A DNA stretch of 64,000 bases from an uncultured Pseudodesulfovibrio sp. (GTDB lineage Bacteria; Desulfobacterota; Desulfovibrionia; Desulfovibrionales; Desulfovibrionaceae): NCBI RefSeq assembly GCF_963675635.1, contig NZ_OY776488.1, forward strand, positions 1,203,501 through 1,267,500, given 5' to 3'. The position numbers and the translations under genes were made by a program. Of this stretch, positions 19,769-28,322 are shown in pieces. Numbering within the stretch: the stretch's first letter is position 1; every line of letters begins with the position of its first letter. Below the pieces are notes generated by a model. The model ran no database searches and was not told where the DNA came from. It saw nothing but the letters and a program-made list of their open reading frames with translations.

Positions 19769-21772
19769 TTACCCCAGCTCAAGGATTCTCTCATGGAGCA
19801 TGGCAACACGATCCCTGAGTTCCGCTGCCCGCTCGAATTCCAGTTCTTTTGCAGCTTCGCGCATTTCACGCTCCAGCCGCTTGATATTCTTCTGCAAGGT
19901 TTTTGGGTCCGCCCCATATTGGGCCGAATCCTCGGCAGCCATCCCCACAGAGGTCCGCCCTACAGTTACGCCGCTCAATTCGCCAAACAGATTCTCCACC
20001 TTCTTGCGAATGGTGGTCGGCGTTATGCCATGAACTTCGTTATATTCCTGCTGCCTCTGTCGTCTCCGGTCGGTTTCATCCATAGCCGAAGCCATGGAAT
20101 CCGTAATCCTGTCAGCATACAGAATAACTCTGCCGTCAACATTTCTCGCAGCTCGCCCAAACGTCTGAATGAGTGAACGCGCCGACCGCAAAAATCCTTC
20201 CTTGTCTGCGTCCAGAATCGCCACCATGGACACTTCCGGGATATCCAACCCTTCCCGGAGCAGATTAATACCCACAAGAACAGAAAACTCACCGGCTCGA
20301 AGCGCCTGGATGATGGCCATACGTTCAAGAGTATCAATGTCAGAATGCAGGTACTTGGATTCAACCCCCATCTGATTAAGATAATCGTTCAAATCCTCGG
20401 CCATACGCTTGGTCAGCGTGGTCACCAGAACCCGCTCGTTCCTTGATTGTCTTTTCTTACACTCTGACAGCAAGTCGTCAATCTGTCCGTGTGTTTTTCG
20501 GACCTCGATCTCAGGATCGACAAGGCCTGTGGGCCGAATAATCTGCTCCACCACGACACCTTGCGCCAGGTCAATCTCCAATGCTCCCGGCGTAGCCGAA
20601 ACATACACGGCCTGCTTGATCCGCTCCTGAAACTCTTCGTAATTCAGCGGACGGTTGTCCAATGCGGAAGGCAACCTGAACCCGAAATCAACCAGCGTGG
20701 TCTTACGCGAGCGATCACCCTTAAACATACCGCCCACCTGCGGCAAAGCAATATGCGATTCATCCACGAACAGAATGAAATCCTCAGGGAAATAGTCGAG
20801 CAAGGTCGCCGGAGGTTGACCGACATACCGCCCGTCGAGGTGGAGAGAATAGTTTTCGATACCGTTACAGTATCCGAGTTCCTCAATGGTTTCGAGGTCG
20901 TACATTGTGCGCTGCTCAAGGCGTTGAGCCTCGACCAGCTTATTGTGTTGCTTGAGATCTGTCAGACGAATCCGAAGCTCTTCCCGAATATCGTGTGTGG
21001 CACGATCCAGATTGTCCCGGTCCGAGACAAAGTGGCTACCCGGATAGATAACAGTCTTTCTGAGCCGATCCTTGACCTCGCCGGTCAACGGATCGGTCTC
21101 GGAGATGGAATCGATCTCATCACCAAAAAATTCAATACGCAGCGCCTTTTCCCGGCTATATGCAGGAATGATCTCCACCACATCGCCACGCACTCGAAAC
21201 GTCCCCCGATGGAAGTCGTAATCATTGCGCTCGTAATGAATCTCCACCAGGCGACCAAGAAGCGACTCCATGGACATGATCTGTCCCTCTTCCACGGGGA
21301 TGACCATCTTGGCATAAAAATCCGGAGAACCAAGACCATATATGCAGGATACCGAAGCGACGATGAGCACGTCTTTGCGCGTCAACAGAGCATGGGTTGC
21401 TGCATGGCGCAGCTTATCGATGTTGTCATTGATAGATGAATCCTTCTCAATGTATACATCCGAGTGTGGCAGGTATGCTTCCGGCTGGTAATAATCGTAA
21501 TAACTGACAAAATATTCAACGGCATTATCAGGGAACAGGCCACGGAATTCTGTATACAGCTGAGCGGCAAGGGTCTTGTTTGGAGCAAGTATCAAGGCAG
21601 GACGATTGAGTGTCGCTACCACGTTAGCCATGGTAAAGGTCTTGCCTGTGCCGGTAGCACCTAGCAAGACCTGATCACGCACACCACTTTGCAGGCCGTT
21701 GACCAATTCGGCAACGGCTTCGGGCTGGTCGCCTTTGAGTGTATATTCACTGACAAGTTTGAAATCAGGCAT
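19769..21772 (-). CDS. uvrB: Excinuclease ABC subunit UvrB
   Basis: The 667-residue damage-verifying helicase-like subunit of nucleotide excision repair. Walker A GATGTGKT lies near residue 38, the beta-hairpin region [12 protein letters not shown] near 95, DESH near 340, helicase motif VI-like QTFGRAARN near 545, and the UvrC-binding UVR motif in the last 40 residues ([20 protein letters not shown]). It is complete and of normal length. First gene of a minus-strand operon with a K+ channel, ligA and dapB. The start has no clear ribosome site. A divergent small gene begins at 21847. Confidence 0.97.
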   Translation of the reverse strand: MPDFKLVSEYTLKGDQPEAVAELVNGLQSGVRDQVLLGATGTGKTFTMANVVATLNRPALILAPNKTLAAQLYTEFRGLFPDNAVEYFVSYYDYYQPEAYLPHSDVYIEKDSSINDNIDKLRHAATHALLTRKDVLIVASVSCIYGLGSPDFYAKMVIPVEEGQIMSMESLLGRLVEIHYERNDYDFHRGTFRVRGDVVEIIPAYSREKALRIEFFGDEIDSISETDPLTGEVKDRLRKTVIYPGSHFVSDRDNLDRATHDIREELRIRLTDLKQHNKLVEAQRLEQRTMYDLETIEELGYCNGIENYSLHLDGRYVGQPPATLLDYFPEDFILFVDESHIALPQVGGMFKGDRSRKTTLVDFGFRLPSALDNRPLNYEEFQERIKQAVYVSATPGALEIDLAQGVVVEQIIRPTGLVDPEIEVRKTHGQIDDLLSECKKRQSRNERVLVTTLTKRMAEDLNDYLNQMGVESKYLHSDIDTLERMAIIQALRAGEFSVLVGINLLREGLDIPEVSMVAILDADKEGFLRSARSLIQTFGRAARNVDGRVILYADRITDSMASAMDETDRRRQRQQEYNEVHGITPTTIRKKVENLFGELSGVTVGRTSVGMAAEDSAQYGADPKTLQKNIKRLEREMREAAKELEFERAAELRDRVAMLHERILELG

Positions 21773-21846
21773 ATATTGACAATCCGGGACTTGAGGTAGC
21801 CCGTCAAAACACGTAAGAATCAGTAATAAACAGCAAGGAGATCCCC

Positions 21847-22323
21847 ATGGATATCACCGTCACTCCCTCATCTGCCCCTCTGCCCATCAATCGCGCCTTT
21901 TGCCTGTCCATGGTTATCAAAAGCTTCAAAGGGCGCCGTGATGTGGAAGTTCACCTTTTCCGTGCCTGCTGGGATGACGGAGAATTCTCGGATTCGGACC
22001 TCGACAGGCTCATCGGAGCACCCATTAATCCTTCCAGCACCGATCCGGCAGGCAGTAAAGCAGTCATCATGGAGTCCTTCACAGACAGCGAACGCGACCT
22101 TATAATCAACTACCTGAAAGAACAGTATTCCACAAGGCTTACAGCACTCCGATCCTCCCCGCTGACCTTTCCGGTTCCCGCTGGACTCATAGGCCTTTCC
22201 CAGATTCAGGCCGGAAAGGATGTCGGCTTCATAGAGTTTGAAAAAATCCCCAGTTATTCACTGAAAATCCCATTAAAAGGGCTCTATGATCTGAGTCAGC
22301 ATTCGCCGATCGTGGAAGAGTAG
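21847..22323 (+). CDS. Hypothetical protein (158 residues)
   Basis: I do not recognise a family. The protein is soluble, with no signal or membrane segment, and mixed alpha/beta by appearance; it contains a D/E-rich helix ([18 protein letters not shown]) and a proline-rich middle. AAGGAG seven bases before ATG 21847 gives good translation support. Divergent from uvrB; its stop is four bases from the stop of the convergent aat gene, so no terminator fits between them. Confidence 0.7.
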   Translation: MDITVTPSSAPLPINRAFCLSMVIKSFKGRRDVEVHLFRACWDDGEFSDSDLDRLIGAPINPSSTDPAGSKAVIMESFTDSERDLIINYLKEQYSTRLTALRSSPLTFPVPAGLIGLSQIQAGKDVGFIEFEKIPSYSLKIPLKGLYDLSQHSPIVEE

Positions 22324-22327
22324 GACA

Positions 22328-23020
22328 CTACCCCTGCTTATCGAATCGCCAACGCCCCTCACGGGTCGGTTTTTCCATCCCTTCGCGGATCATTTGAAGG
22401 AATTGGTACCGCTGTACTTCCCTTGCGCCGAAACGAAGCAGGTGGTCCGTCGTCTGCTGGCAGTCAATCAAGTTGAAATTCCACCTCCTGAGCTGATCCA
22501 CTAAAACAGCAAAGGCCGCTTTCGACGCATCCGGCACATGATAAAACATGGACTCTCCAAAAAAAACGGAACCAAGCGATACACCGTACAAGCCACCGAC
22601 CAGATCATCCCCCTGCCACGCCTCCACACTATGAGCATAACCCAGCTTGTGGAGCATGACATACGCCTCCACCATATCATCCACGATCCAGGAACCATCC
22701 TGTTCGGGGCGGGAACAACAGGCGCACTGTCGAATAACTGAACTAAATCGTGTGTCCAGTGTGAAAGAGAACGTCCCCTTGTTGAGGACTCGGCGCAAGC
22801 TGCGCGGCAAGTGGAATTCTTCTGGAAACACGACAAGGCGGGGGTTAGTAGACCACCAGAGTATGGGCGAATCATCCCCATACCAAGGGAATATACCGTT
22901 GGCATAGGCTGTCAGCAGTCGCTGCGGACTGAGATCGCCTCCCACAGCCAACAGCCCGTCAGCGTCCGCCTCTTCCGGATCAGGAAACACGGGTTCGTCG
23001 AAAAGCCGATAAATAGTCAT
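22328..23020 (-). CDS. aat: Leucyl/phenylalanyl-tRNA-protein transferase
   Basis: The 230-residue Aat enzyme adds Leu or Phe from charged tRNA to proteins with N-terminal Arg or Lys, creating N-degrons. Family marks are FPDPEEADADGLLAVGGDLS, ANGIFPWY, the WWSTNPRLV segment and GVSLGSVFFGESMF, all at the expected positions. It lies directly downstream of clpA and clpS, so writer, recognin and unfoldase of the bacterial N-end rule are clustered. A terminator-like hairpin separates it from clpA, so some aat expression may need its own promoter or read-through. Confidence 0.95.
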   Translation of the reverse strand: MTIYRLFDEPVFPDPEEADADGLLAVGGDLSPQRLLTAYANGIFPWYGDDSPILWWSTNPRLVVFPEEFHLPRSLRRVLNKGTFSFTLDTRFSSVIRQCACCSRPEQDGSWIVDDMVEAYVMLHKLGYAHSVEAWQGDDLVGGLYGVSLGSVFFGESMFYHVPDASKAAFAVLVDQLRRWNFNLIDCQQTTDHLLRFGAREVQRYQFLQMIREGMEKPTREGRWRFDKQG

Positions 23021-23030
23021 AGGCTCTCAA

Positions 23031-23057
23031 ACAAAAAGGGGCAGCAACAGCCGCCCC
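23031..23057 (-). terminator. Terminator-like hairpin between clpA and aat
   Basis: On the minus strand GGGGCGGC (23057-23050) pairs with GCTGCCCC (23045-23038), loop TGTT, followed by TTTTTGTTTG. It sits 21 bases after clpA and 11 bases before the aat start, so it may be a partial terminator. Confidence 0.75.
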
Positions 23058-23078
23058 CATTGTCATGTATCTGATTCA

Positions 23079-25400
23079 TTATTGTTTGTTGCCAATGGTC
23101 TCATAAGAAAACGTAAATTCTCCTGCCTCATCGACAGCGGGTATCTTCGCAGTTTTCTTCCTCTTTCCGGCAAGACCGACAGTGACAACACCGCCTTTCA
23201 TCAAATCACCGAAAAGCAACTCATCTGCAATGACATCCTTGATTTTTGTTTGAATAACCCGCCCCATCGGACGTGCTCCCATGGATGAATCATGACCGAG
23301 TTCTGCAAGTCGTGCCCGAGCCGGCTCAGTCAACTTCACGAAAACACGACGATCCTGCAACTGATCGTTGAGTTCCTTGATAAACTTGTCCACGATAAGC
23401 TCCATGACCGGTTGCTCAAGCGCCTTGAACGTGACAATGGAATCCAGCCGATTACGAAATTCCGGGCTGAACAGTCTTTCCAGCGCTTTCATGGCACCGC
23501 CCTGTCGGTCGGCATTTTCATTACGCTGGAACCCGATTGCTCCCTTGGCCATTTCTCTCGCTCCGGCATTGGAAGTCATCAGCAGGATGACATGACGGAA
23601 GTCAGCCTTGCGGCCATTATTATCCGTCAGCGTTGCGTAATCCATGACTTGGAGGAGAATGTTGAAAACATCAGGGTGCGCCTTTTCAATTTCATCAAAT
23701 AAAACGACGCAGTGCGGCTTCTTGCGAACACCTTCAGTCAGCAGCCCACCCTGATCAAAACCAACGTACCCAGGAGGCGCGCCGATAAGCCGAGCAACAG
23801 CATGCTTTTCCATATATTCGGACATGTCGAAACGCAGGAAGCTGATGCCGAGAACATCGGCCAACTGACGCGCCAACTCGGTCTTGCCAACTCCGGTAGG
23901 GCCGGTCAGCAGGAAGCTGCCCACAGGACGTCCCACCTGTCGCATTCCCGCACGGGAACGCTTGATGGACTGCGACAAAGCCGAAACAGCCTCATCCTGA
24001 CCAAAGACCACACTCTTCAAATCCGTTTCGAGATTCTGAAGACGCGCCCGATCAGATACAGTCAGACGCCTGGCCGGAATCCGGGCCATGCGCGCCACGA
24101 CCTTTTCAATGTCCGCCACAGTGATGCGATCGCCTTTACGTGAACGGGAAGACAACTTGTACAGCGCACCAGCTTCATCCATAACGTCGATGGCCTTGTC
24201 AGGCAGAAAACGATCCGTAATATGCCGCTCGGACAACTCAGCCGCCGCTTTCAAAGCAAAATGGGTATAATTAACCCCATGGAACTCTTCATAATGGGGC
24301 TTCAATCCTTTGAGAATAGCAATGGTCTCTTCCACAGTCGGTTCCGCAATCTCGATCTTTTGGAACCGGCGGGACAATGCGCGATCCTTTTCGAAATGGT
24401 TCTTGTATTCCTCAAACGTGGTAGAGCCGATACACCGGATCTCACCGGATTGCAGAAGCGGTTTCAAGATATTTGACGCATCCATGCTACCGCCGCTGAC
24501 AGATCCTGCACCGACAATGGTATGAATCTCATCAACAAACAGGACAGCATCCTTATTGAGTTTGAGCTCAGCCAGAACCCCTTTCAACCGCGCCTCAAAA
24601 TCACCGCGATATTTGGTGCCAGCAAGCAAGGAGCCCATGTCCAGACTGTAGACTACCGCATTCAGAAATTCCTTGGGGACATTCCCCTCAACCACCATCA
24701 GGGCCAATCCTTCCGCCATGGCGGTTTTACCAACACCCGGATCACCTACAAATATGGGGTTGTTCTTACGACGGCGGGACAAAACCTGCACAGTTCGCTC
24801 AAGCTCCGGGCCACGCCCTATCAGCGGATCAATAAGCCCTTCGGCAGCCCGTTCAGTCAGGTTGACCGTATATTCCTTGAGGGGGCTTTTCTTTTCACCA
24901 GGACGCCCTTCAAGGGGATCGGACTTAGGAGTCGGCTCATCACCCAGATCTCCCCACTCATCGCCAGTAGACATACCGTGGGATATGATTTCCAGAATAT
25001 CAAGTCGAGAAACGTCATGAGTGCGCAGGAAGTAGACGGCGTAGGAATCTTCTTCATCAAACATGGCCGCCAGTACATCCCCTAACTCAACGGTGGTTTT
25101 ACCAGAGGCTTTTTTCTGCCACACGGCCCTTTGCAGGACACGGCGCACCCCCAAGGTCTGAATGACTTCGGACTCGGTACCTTCGGGCAGGGTCTCCATA
25201 TTCTCCACGAAAAAACGACCGAGCTGGTCCCTGAGACGTTCCATTTCAGCACCACAGGCTTCCAGGATTTCTTCACCCTGATCCTCGATGGAAATGGCAT
25301 ACAACAGGTGCTCCAACGTCAGAAATTCATGGTTCCTGCGCTTCACTTCATTGACGGCAGAGGTCAATGCACTTTCAAGTTCCTTGCTGAGCATCGTCAT
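23079..25400 (-). CDS. clpA: ATP-dependent Clp protease ATP-binding subunit ClpA
   Basis: A 773-residue AAA+ unfoldase that feeds substrates to ClpP. It has a double Clp-N repeat (residues 1-145), a first AAA domain with Walker A GDPGVGKT near 219, and a second AAA domain with GPTGVGKT near 500 and the arginine finger. The ClpP-docking loop is IGF in AKGAIGFQ, in place of the usual IGL. No ClpB-type middle domain is seen, so ClpA rather than ClpB/C. It starts three bases after clpS and is clearly cotranscribed with it. ClpP itself is at 54139-54744. Confidence 0.95.
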   Translation of the reverse strand: MTMLSKELESALTSAVNEVKRRNHEFLTLEHLLYAISIEDQGEEILEACGAEMERLRDQLGRFFVENMETLPEGTESEVIQTLGVRRVLQRAVWQKKASGKTTVELGDVLAAMFDEEDSYAVYFLRTHDVSRLDILEIISHGMSTGDEWGDLGDEPTPKSDPLEGRPGEKKSPLKEYTVNLTERAAEGLIDPLIGRGPELERTVQVLSRRRKNNPIFVGDPGVGKTAMAEGLALMVVEGNVPKEFLNAVVYSLDMGSLLAGTKYRGDFEARLKGVLAELKLNKDAVLFVDEIHTIVGAGSVSGGSMDASNILKPLLQSGEIRCIGSTTFEEYKNHFEKDRALSRRFQKIEIAEPTVEETIAILKGLKPHYEEFHGVNYTHFALKAAAELSERHITDRFLPDKAIDVMDEAGALYKLSSRSRKGDRITVADIEKVVARMARIPARRLTVSDRARLQNLETDLKSVVFGQDEAVSALSQSIKRSRAGMRQVGRPVGSFLLTGPTGVGKTELARQLADVLGISFLRFDMSEYMEKHAVARLIGAPPGYVGFDQGGLLTEGVRKKPHCVVLFDEIEKAHPDVFNILLQVMDYATLTDNNGRKADFRHVILLMTSNAGAREMAKGAIGFQRNENADRQGGAMKALERLFSPEFRNRLDSIVTFKALEQPVMELIVDKFIKELNDQLQDRRVFVKLTEPARARLAELGHDSSMGARPMGRVIQTKIKDVIADELLFGDLMKGGVVTVGLAGKRKKTAKIPAVDEAGEFTFSYETIGNKQ

Positions 25401-25402
25401 AT

Positions 25403-25717
25403 CTATTCACCTTCCATGCTGCACTTGAGCGGAAAGCCTGCGCTTTTCGCCAGCCTGTGCACCAGATCGACCTTGGTTTCGGCCACTTCGGCAGTATACG
25501 TGCCGCAGACTCCGTACCCTTGATTATGGACGGAAAGCATGATGGCCGTGGCTTGCGCCTCGCTTCGACGAAACACGCGAACCAGAATCTCGACCACGAA
25601 GTCCATGGTCGTATAATCGTCATTATGCAGCAGGACCTTATACTTTCGAGGTTCTCGGACTTCATGTTCATCAAGAAGTTCGGCTTCGAATCGGTCTTCA
25701 GAAAAAGGGTCGCTCAT
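25403..25717 (-). CDS. clpS: ClpS adaptor protein
   Basis: A 104-residue N-recognin that binds N-terminal Leu, Phe, Tyr and Trp and delivers the proteins to ClpA. The core signature YKVLLHNDDYTTMDFVVEIL starts near residue 26 and includes the N-D-D-x-T-x-M pocket residues; a flexible acidic N-terminal tail precedes it, as required for delivery. It lies three bases before clpA and 78 bases after the CYTH gene. Confidence 0.96.
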   Translation of the reverse strand: MSDPFSEDRFEAELLDEHEVREPRKYKVLLHNDDYTTMDFVVEILVRVFRRSEAQATAIMLSVHNQGYGVCGTYTAEVAETKVDLVHRLAKSAGFPLKCSMEGE

Positions 25718-25795
25718 TTGTTGTTGACTCCAAAAACGCTTTGTTCCTTACCTAACAATATAAATTCCTTTTCACTGACTGTCGAGGGGCGAATC

Positions 25796-26392
25796 TCATT
25801 CTTTACCGAGTTCAGCCAACATTCGGGTGCGAAACGGTTCTTCAAAAACAAAATTTTCATTAGGTTCAAGCCCCTTATCCCGACGGTCAGCCAGATTGAG
25901 AGCATGATAGGTCTCAAGTGTCGTCTCGCATTGATCAAGCCCGATGGCCCTTGCACATGCCGGGACAGATTCTTCCGTCCCTTCTATTTCCACAAAATTG
26001 CCAAAAGGCAATACATCAAGACATATGACGCAATCCATGTACTGCCATTTTTCCCGAATCTTTTCATACGAAAAAAACACCCTGAATCCCACAGCATCCA
26101 AGGCCGCTTTCATGGTTGCAAAATCCCCCACAGAAGTTTCGAGTTCTTCAAACACCTTAAGAGTGGACGACACTTTCTCTTCAGGTGGACGCTTGACAGT
26201 CAAAACGGCTTTTCCCTGCTTCTCACGAAGCCTGAGCAGGACAGACTGCGACTTCAGTGACCGATCCGGGTAATCAAAGACCAGGTTGGACTCAAAATAT
26301 TTCCCCGAAGAAACCCCACCCGCTTCTTGCAATCTTCGATTTACAGCGTCCAGATCAACGTTGATGAATTTCAATTCACATTCAAGAGCCAT
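25796..26392 (-). CDS. CYTH-domain protein (class IV adenylate cyclase-like)
   Basis: A 198-residue CYTH-superfamily protein. The superfamily includes class IV adenylate cyclases and thiamine or inorganic triphosphatases, all of which act on triphosphates with Mg2+ or Mn2+. The N-terminal ExExK motif is ECELK at residues 4-8; the basic strand LLRLREKQ near 52 and the acidic FVEIEG near 130 complete the tunnel. The layout resembles the CyaB subgroup, but cyclase and phosphatase activities cannot be told apart. GGGAG upstream supports ATG 26392. Upstream of clpS on the same strand; divergent from crcB. Confidence 0.8.
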   Translation of the reverse strand: MALECELKFINVDLDAVNRRLQEAGGVSSGKYFESNLVFDYPDRSLKSQSVLLRLREKQGKAVLTVKRPPEEKVSSTLKVFEELETSVGDFATMKAALDAVGFRVFFSYEKIREKWQYMDCVICLDVLPFGNFVEIEGTEESVPACARAIGLDQCETTLETYHALNLADRRDKGLEPNENFVFEEPFRTRMLAELGKE

Positions 26393-26438
26393 TGGCTTTC
26401 TCCCACTGAGTTGCTATATGAGCAACAAGGATATCGGA

Positions 26439-26816
26439 ATGTTGACAAAATTACTCTATCTTTCCTTGGGCGGTGCGGCCGGGACCATGTCCCGCTACTG
26501 GCTGTCCGGTGTAGCCCAACGAATGACCAACGGATCATTTCCGCTGGGGACATTCGCAGTAAACATGTTTGGCTGCCTGCTTTTCGGCGCCGTCTGGGGA
26601 TTTTTCGAAAACCGCATGCTACCAGGAAGCGAAATACGCCTTCTCGTTCTGACTGGCTTCATGGGTGCTTTTACCACTTTTTCCACATACATGTTCGAAA
26701 CCGCTGAACTGGTCAAATACGGCCAGATGTTCACGGCTCTCTTGAACGTGGTCGGCCAGAGCGTTGTGGGACTCGTCATGGTGCTTGCAGGCATCGCTCT
26801 TGGTCGCCTGCTCTAA
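26439..26816 (+). CDS. crcB: Fluoride channel CrcB (Fluc)
   Basis: A 125-residue four-helix membrane protein that forms dual-topology dimers exporting fluoride. Family signatures are GGAAGTMSRYWLSG near the start, PLGTFAVNMFGCLLFGA around 35-50 (pore Asn included) and GFMGAFTTFSTYMFE with the Na+/phenylalanine-box region around 75-90. ATG 26439 has AAGGA seven bases upstream and gives normal length; an ATG at 26418 would add seven residues. A DUF190 gene follows after 21 bases. No fluoride riboswitch fits in the 46 bases between the divergent starts. Confidence 0.93.
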   Translation: MLTKLLYLSLGGAAGTMSRYWLSGVAQRMTNGSFPLGTFAVNMFGCLLFGAVWGFFENRMLPGSEIRLLVLTGFMGAFTTFSTYMFETAELVKYGQMFTALLNVVGQSVVGLVMVLAGIALGRLL

Positions 26817-26837
26817 CGATTCACTTTGGAGGTCAGC

Positions 26838-27176
26838 GTGAAACTACTTGATAAGGCTGAACGAATTAGAATCTACATCGGAGAAGATGACAAGTATAAA
26901 GGCGTTCCCCTGGCTGAAGCCATAGTCAGGGAGGCAAGGAAACTTGGCCTGGCCGGAGCTACGGTTTTTCGTGGCATGAGCGGATTCGGAGCAAACAGCC
27001 TCATTCATACCAATAAGATTCTGCGGCTGTCCGAAGATCTGCCAGTAGTTGTAGAAATTGTGGAACACCCTGATCGTCTGAGACCTCTACTCACAATTCT
27101 TGACGAAATGATGAAAGAGGGAATGATCACACGTGAACCTGTAGATGTCATCGCCTACCGCCACTCCAAAAGCTAA
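26838..27176 (+). CDS. DUF190-family protein, CrcB partner
   Basis: A 112-residue small cytosolic alpha/beta protein of the DUF190 family, structurally GlnB/PII-like by family knowledge. It shows IRIYIGEDDKYKGVPLAEAI, GATVFRGMSGFG and LPVVVEIVEHPD. DUF190 genes frequently sit next to crcB, which suggests a role in regulating or assisting fluoride export; the mechanism is not established. GTG 26838 is five bases after GGAGG. A terminator follows at once. Confidence 0.88.
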   Translation: MKLLDKAERIRIYIGEDDKYKGVPLAEAIVREARKLGLAGATVFRGMSGFGANSLIHTNKILRLSEDLPVVVEIVEHPDRLRPLLTILDEMMKEGMITREPVDVIAYRHSKS

Positions 27177-27218
27177 CGCCCCCGCAGACCACTGTCCACG
27201 AGGGCGTTTCATTTTTTT
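27175..27218 (+). terminator. Terminator of the crcB-DUF190 unit
   Basis: AACGCCC (27175-27181) pairs with GGGCGTT (27202-27208), followed by a run of seven T starting at 27212. It overlaps the last codon of the DUF190 gene. Confidence 0.8.
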
Positions 27219-27233
27219 ATAACTGGCTACAGA

Positions 27234-28298
27234 CTAGCCACATGCACGGACGACCTCACCCGCAATACGCGTCAGTGAGAGAATTTTCTGAGCGCCCCCC
27301 AACTTGATAGCCTCTTGTGGCATACCGAAAACCACGCAACTGGCTTCGTCTTGAGCGATGGTATATGCTCCGGCATCATGCAGTTCTTTCATGCCTTTTG
27401 CTCCGTCATCACCCATGCCGGTCATGATGGCTGCGACCACATTACTGCCGCCATACCTTGCACCGGATCGAAACAGGACATCCACAGATGGCCGATGACG
27501 AGAGACCAAAGGTCCATCCTTGATTTCAACATGATACCGATTGCCGGTCCGCTTAAGCAGCATATGTTTGTCACCCGGAGCGATCAACGCCTGCCCGCGC
27601 AACAACGGATCACCGTCCACGGCTTCCTTGATGTTAATCTGACAAATAGAGTTCAGTCGGTTGGCAAACGCCTTGGTAAAATGCTCCGGCATATGCTGCA
27701 CAATGGCAATGGGCGGACAATTGACTGGTTGAGCTTCCAAAAAGACCTTGAGGGCTTCCGTCCCCCCGGTTGAAGCGCCTACCAGACAGATCTTTTCCGT
27801 TGCTGACAGGTTTTTCAATGTCCCCATGGGAATAACCGCATCGGCAGAGAGCTTCGGACTCACTTTGATGGCCGGAGCCAGCTTGACTGCCTTGGGCCGG
27901 GCCATGGCTGCAGCCTTCACCTTGTCAATAAGACGAATGCTCGATTCTTCCAAAAATTTCTTGGTCCCAACCTTGGGCTTGGTGATAATTTCCACAGCCC
28001 CGTATTCAAGGGCTTTGAGAGCATTATCAGTCCCCTTGTCCGCGACTGAAGAGCAAATCACCACAGGAACAGGGTGTTGCTTCATGAGCTTTTTCAAAAA
28101 GGTCAGACCATCCATACGCGGCATCTCAATATCAAGAGTGATCACGTCAGGAATTTCCTTTTTCATCCGCTCCGCCGCGACATAAGGGTCAATGGCTGTC
28201 CCCATGACTTCAATTTGCGGGTCAGAAGAAAGGATGTCCTCCAGAGTCTGTCTGACAACGGCTGAATCATCGACTATCAACACACGGATCTTACGCAT
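27234..28298 (-). CDS. cheB: Chemotaxis protein-glutamate methylesterase CheB
   Basis: A 354-residue response regulator-methylesterase that removes methyl groups from, and deamidates, chemoreceptors. The receiver domain (1-120) has the acidic pair VDDS and the phospho-site D in [13 protein letters not shown]. The esterase domain has the catalytic serine in [12 protein letters not shown], histidine in VQHMPEHFT and aspartate in MTGMGDDG. It is 24 bases downstream of cheA. No CheR methyltransferase, CheW or CheY gene is in the window. Confidence 0.97.
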   Translation of the reverse strand: MRKIRVLIVDDSAVVRQTLEDILSSDPQIEVMGTAIDPYVAAERMKKEIPDVITLDIEMPRMDGLTFLKKLMKQHPVPVVICSSVADKGTDNALKALEYGAVEIITKPKVGTKKFLEESSIRLIDKVKAAAMARPKAVKLAPAIKVSPKLSADAVIPMGTLKNLSATEKICLVGASTGGTEALKVFLEAQPVNCPPIAIVQHMPEHFTKAFANRLNSICQINIKEAVDGDPLLRGQALIAPGDKHMLLKRTGNRYHVEIKDGPLVSRHRPSVDVLFRSGARYGGSNVVAAIMTGMGDDGAKGMKELHDAGAYTIAQDEASCVVFGMPQEAIKLGGAQKILSLTRIAGEVVRACG

Positions 28299-28322
28299 TA
28301 TATATCCTCATATACCTACAAC

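Noticed and set aside
26393-26438. Possible fluoride riboswitch upstream of crcB
   Set aside because: Only 46 bases separate the divergent starts and no crcB-motif sequence is present.
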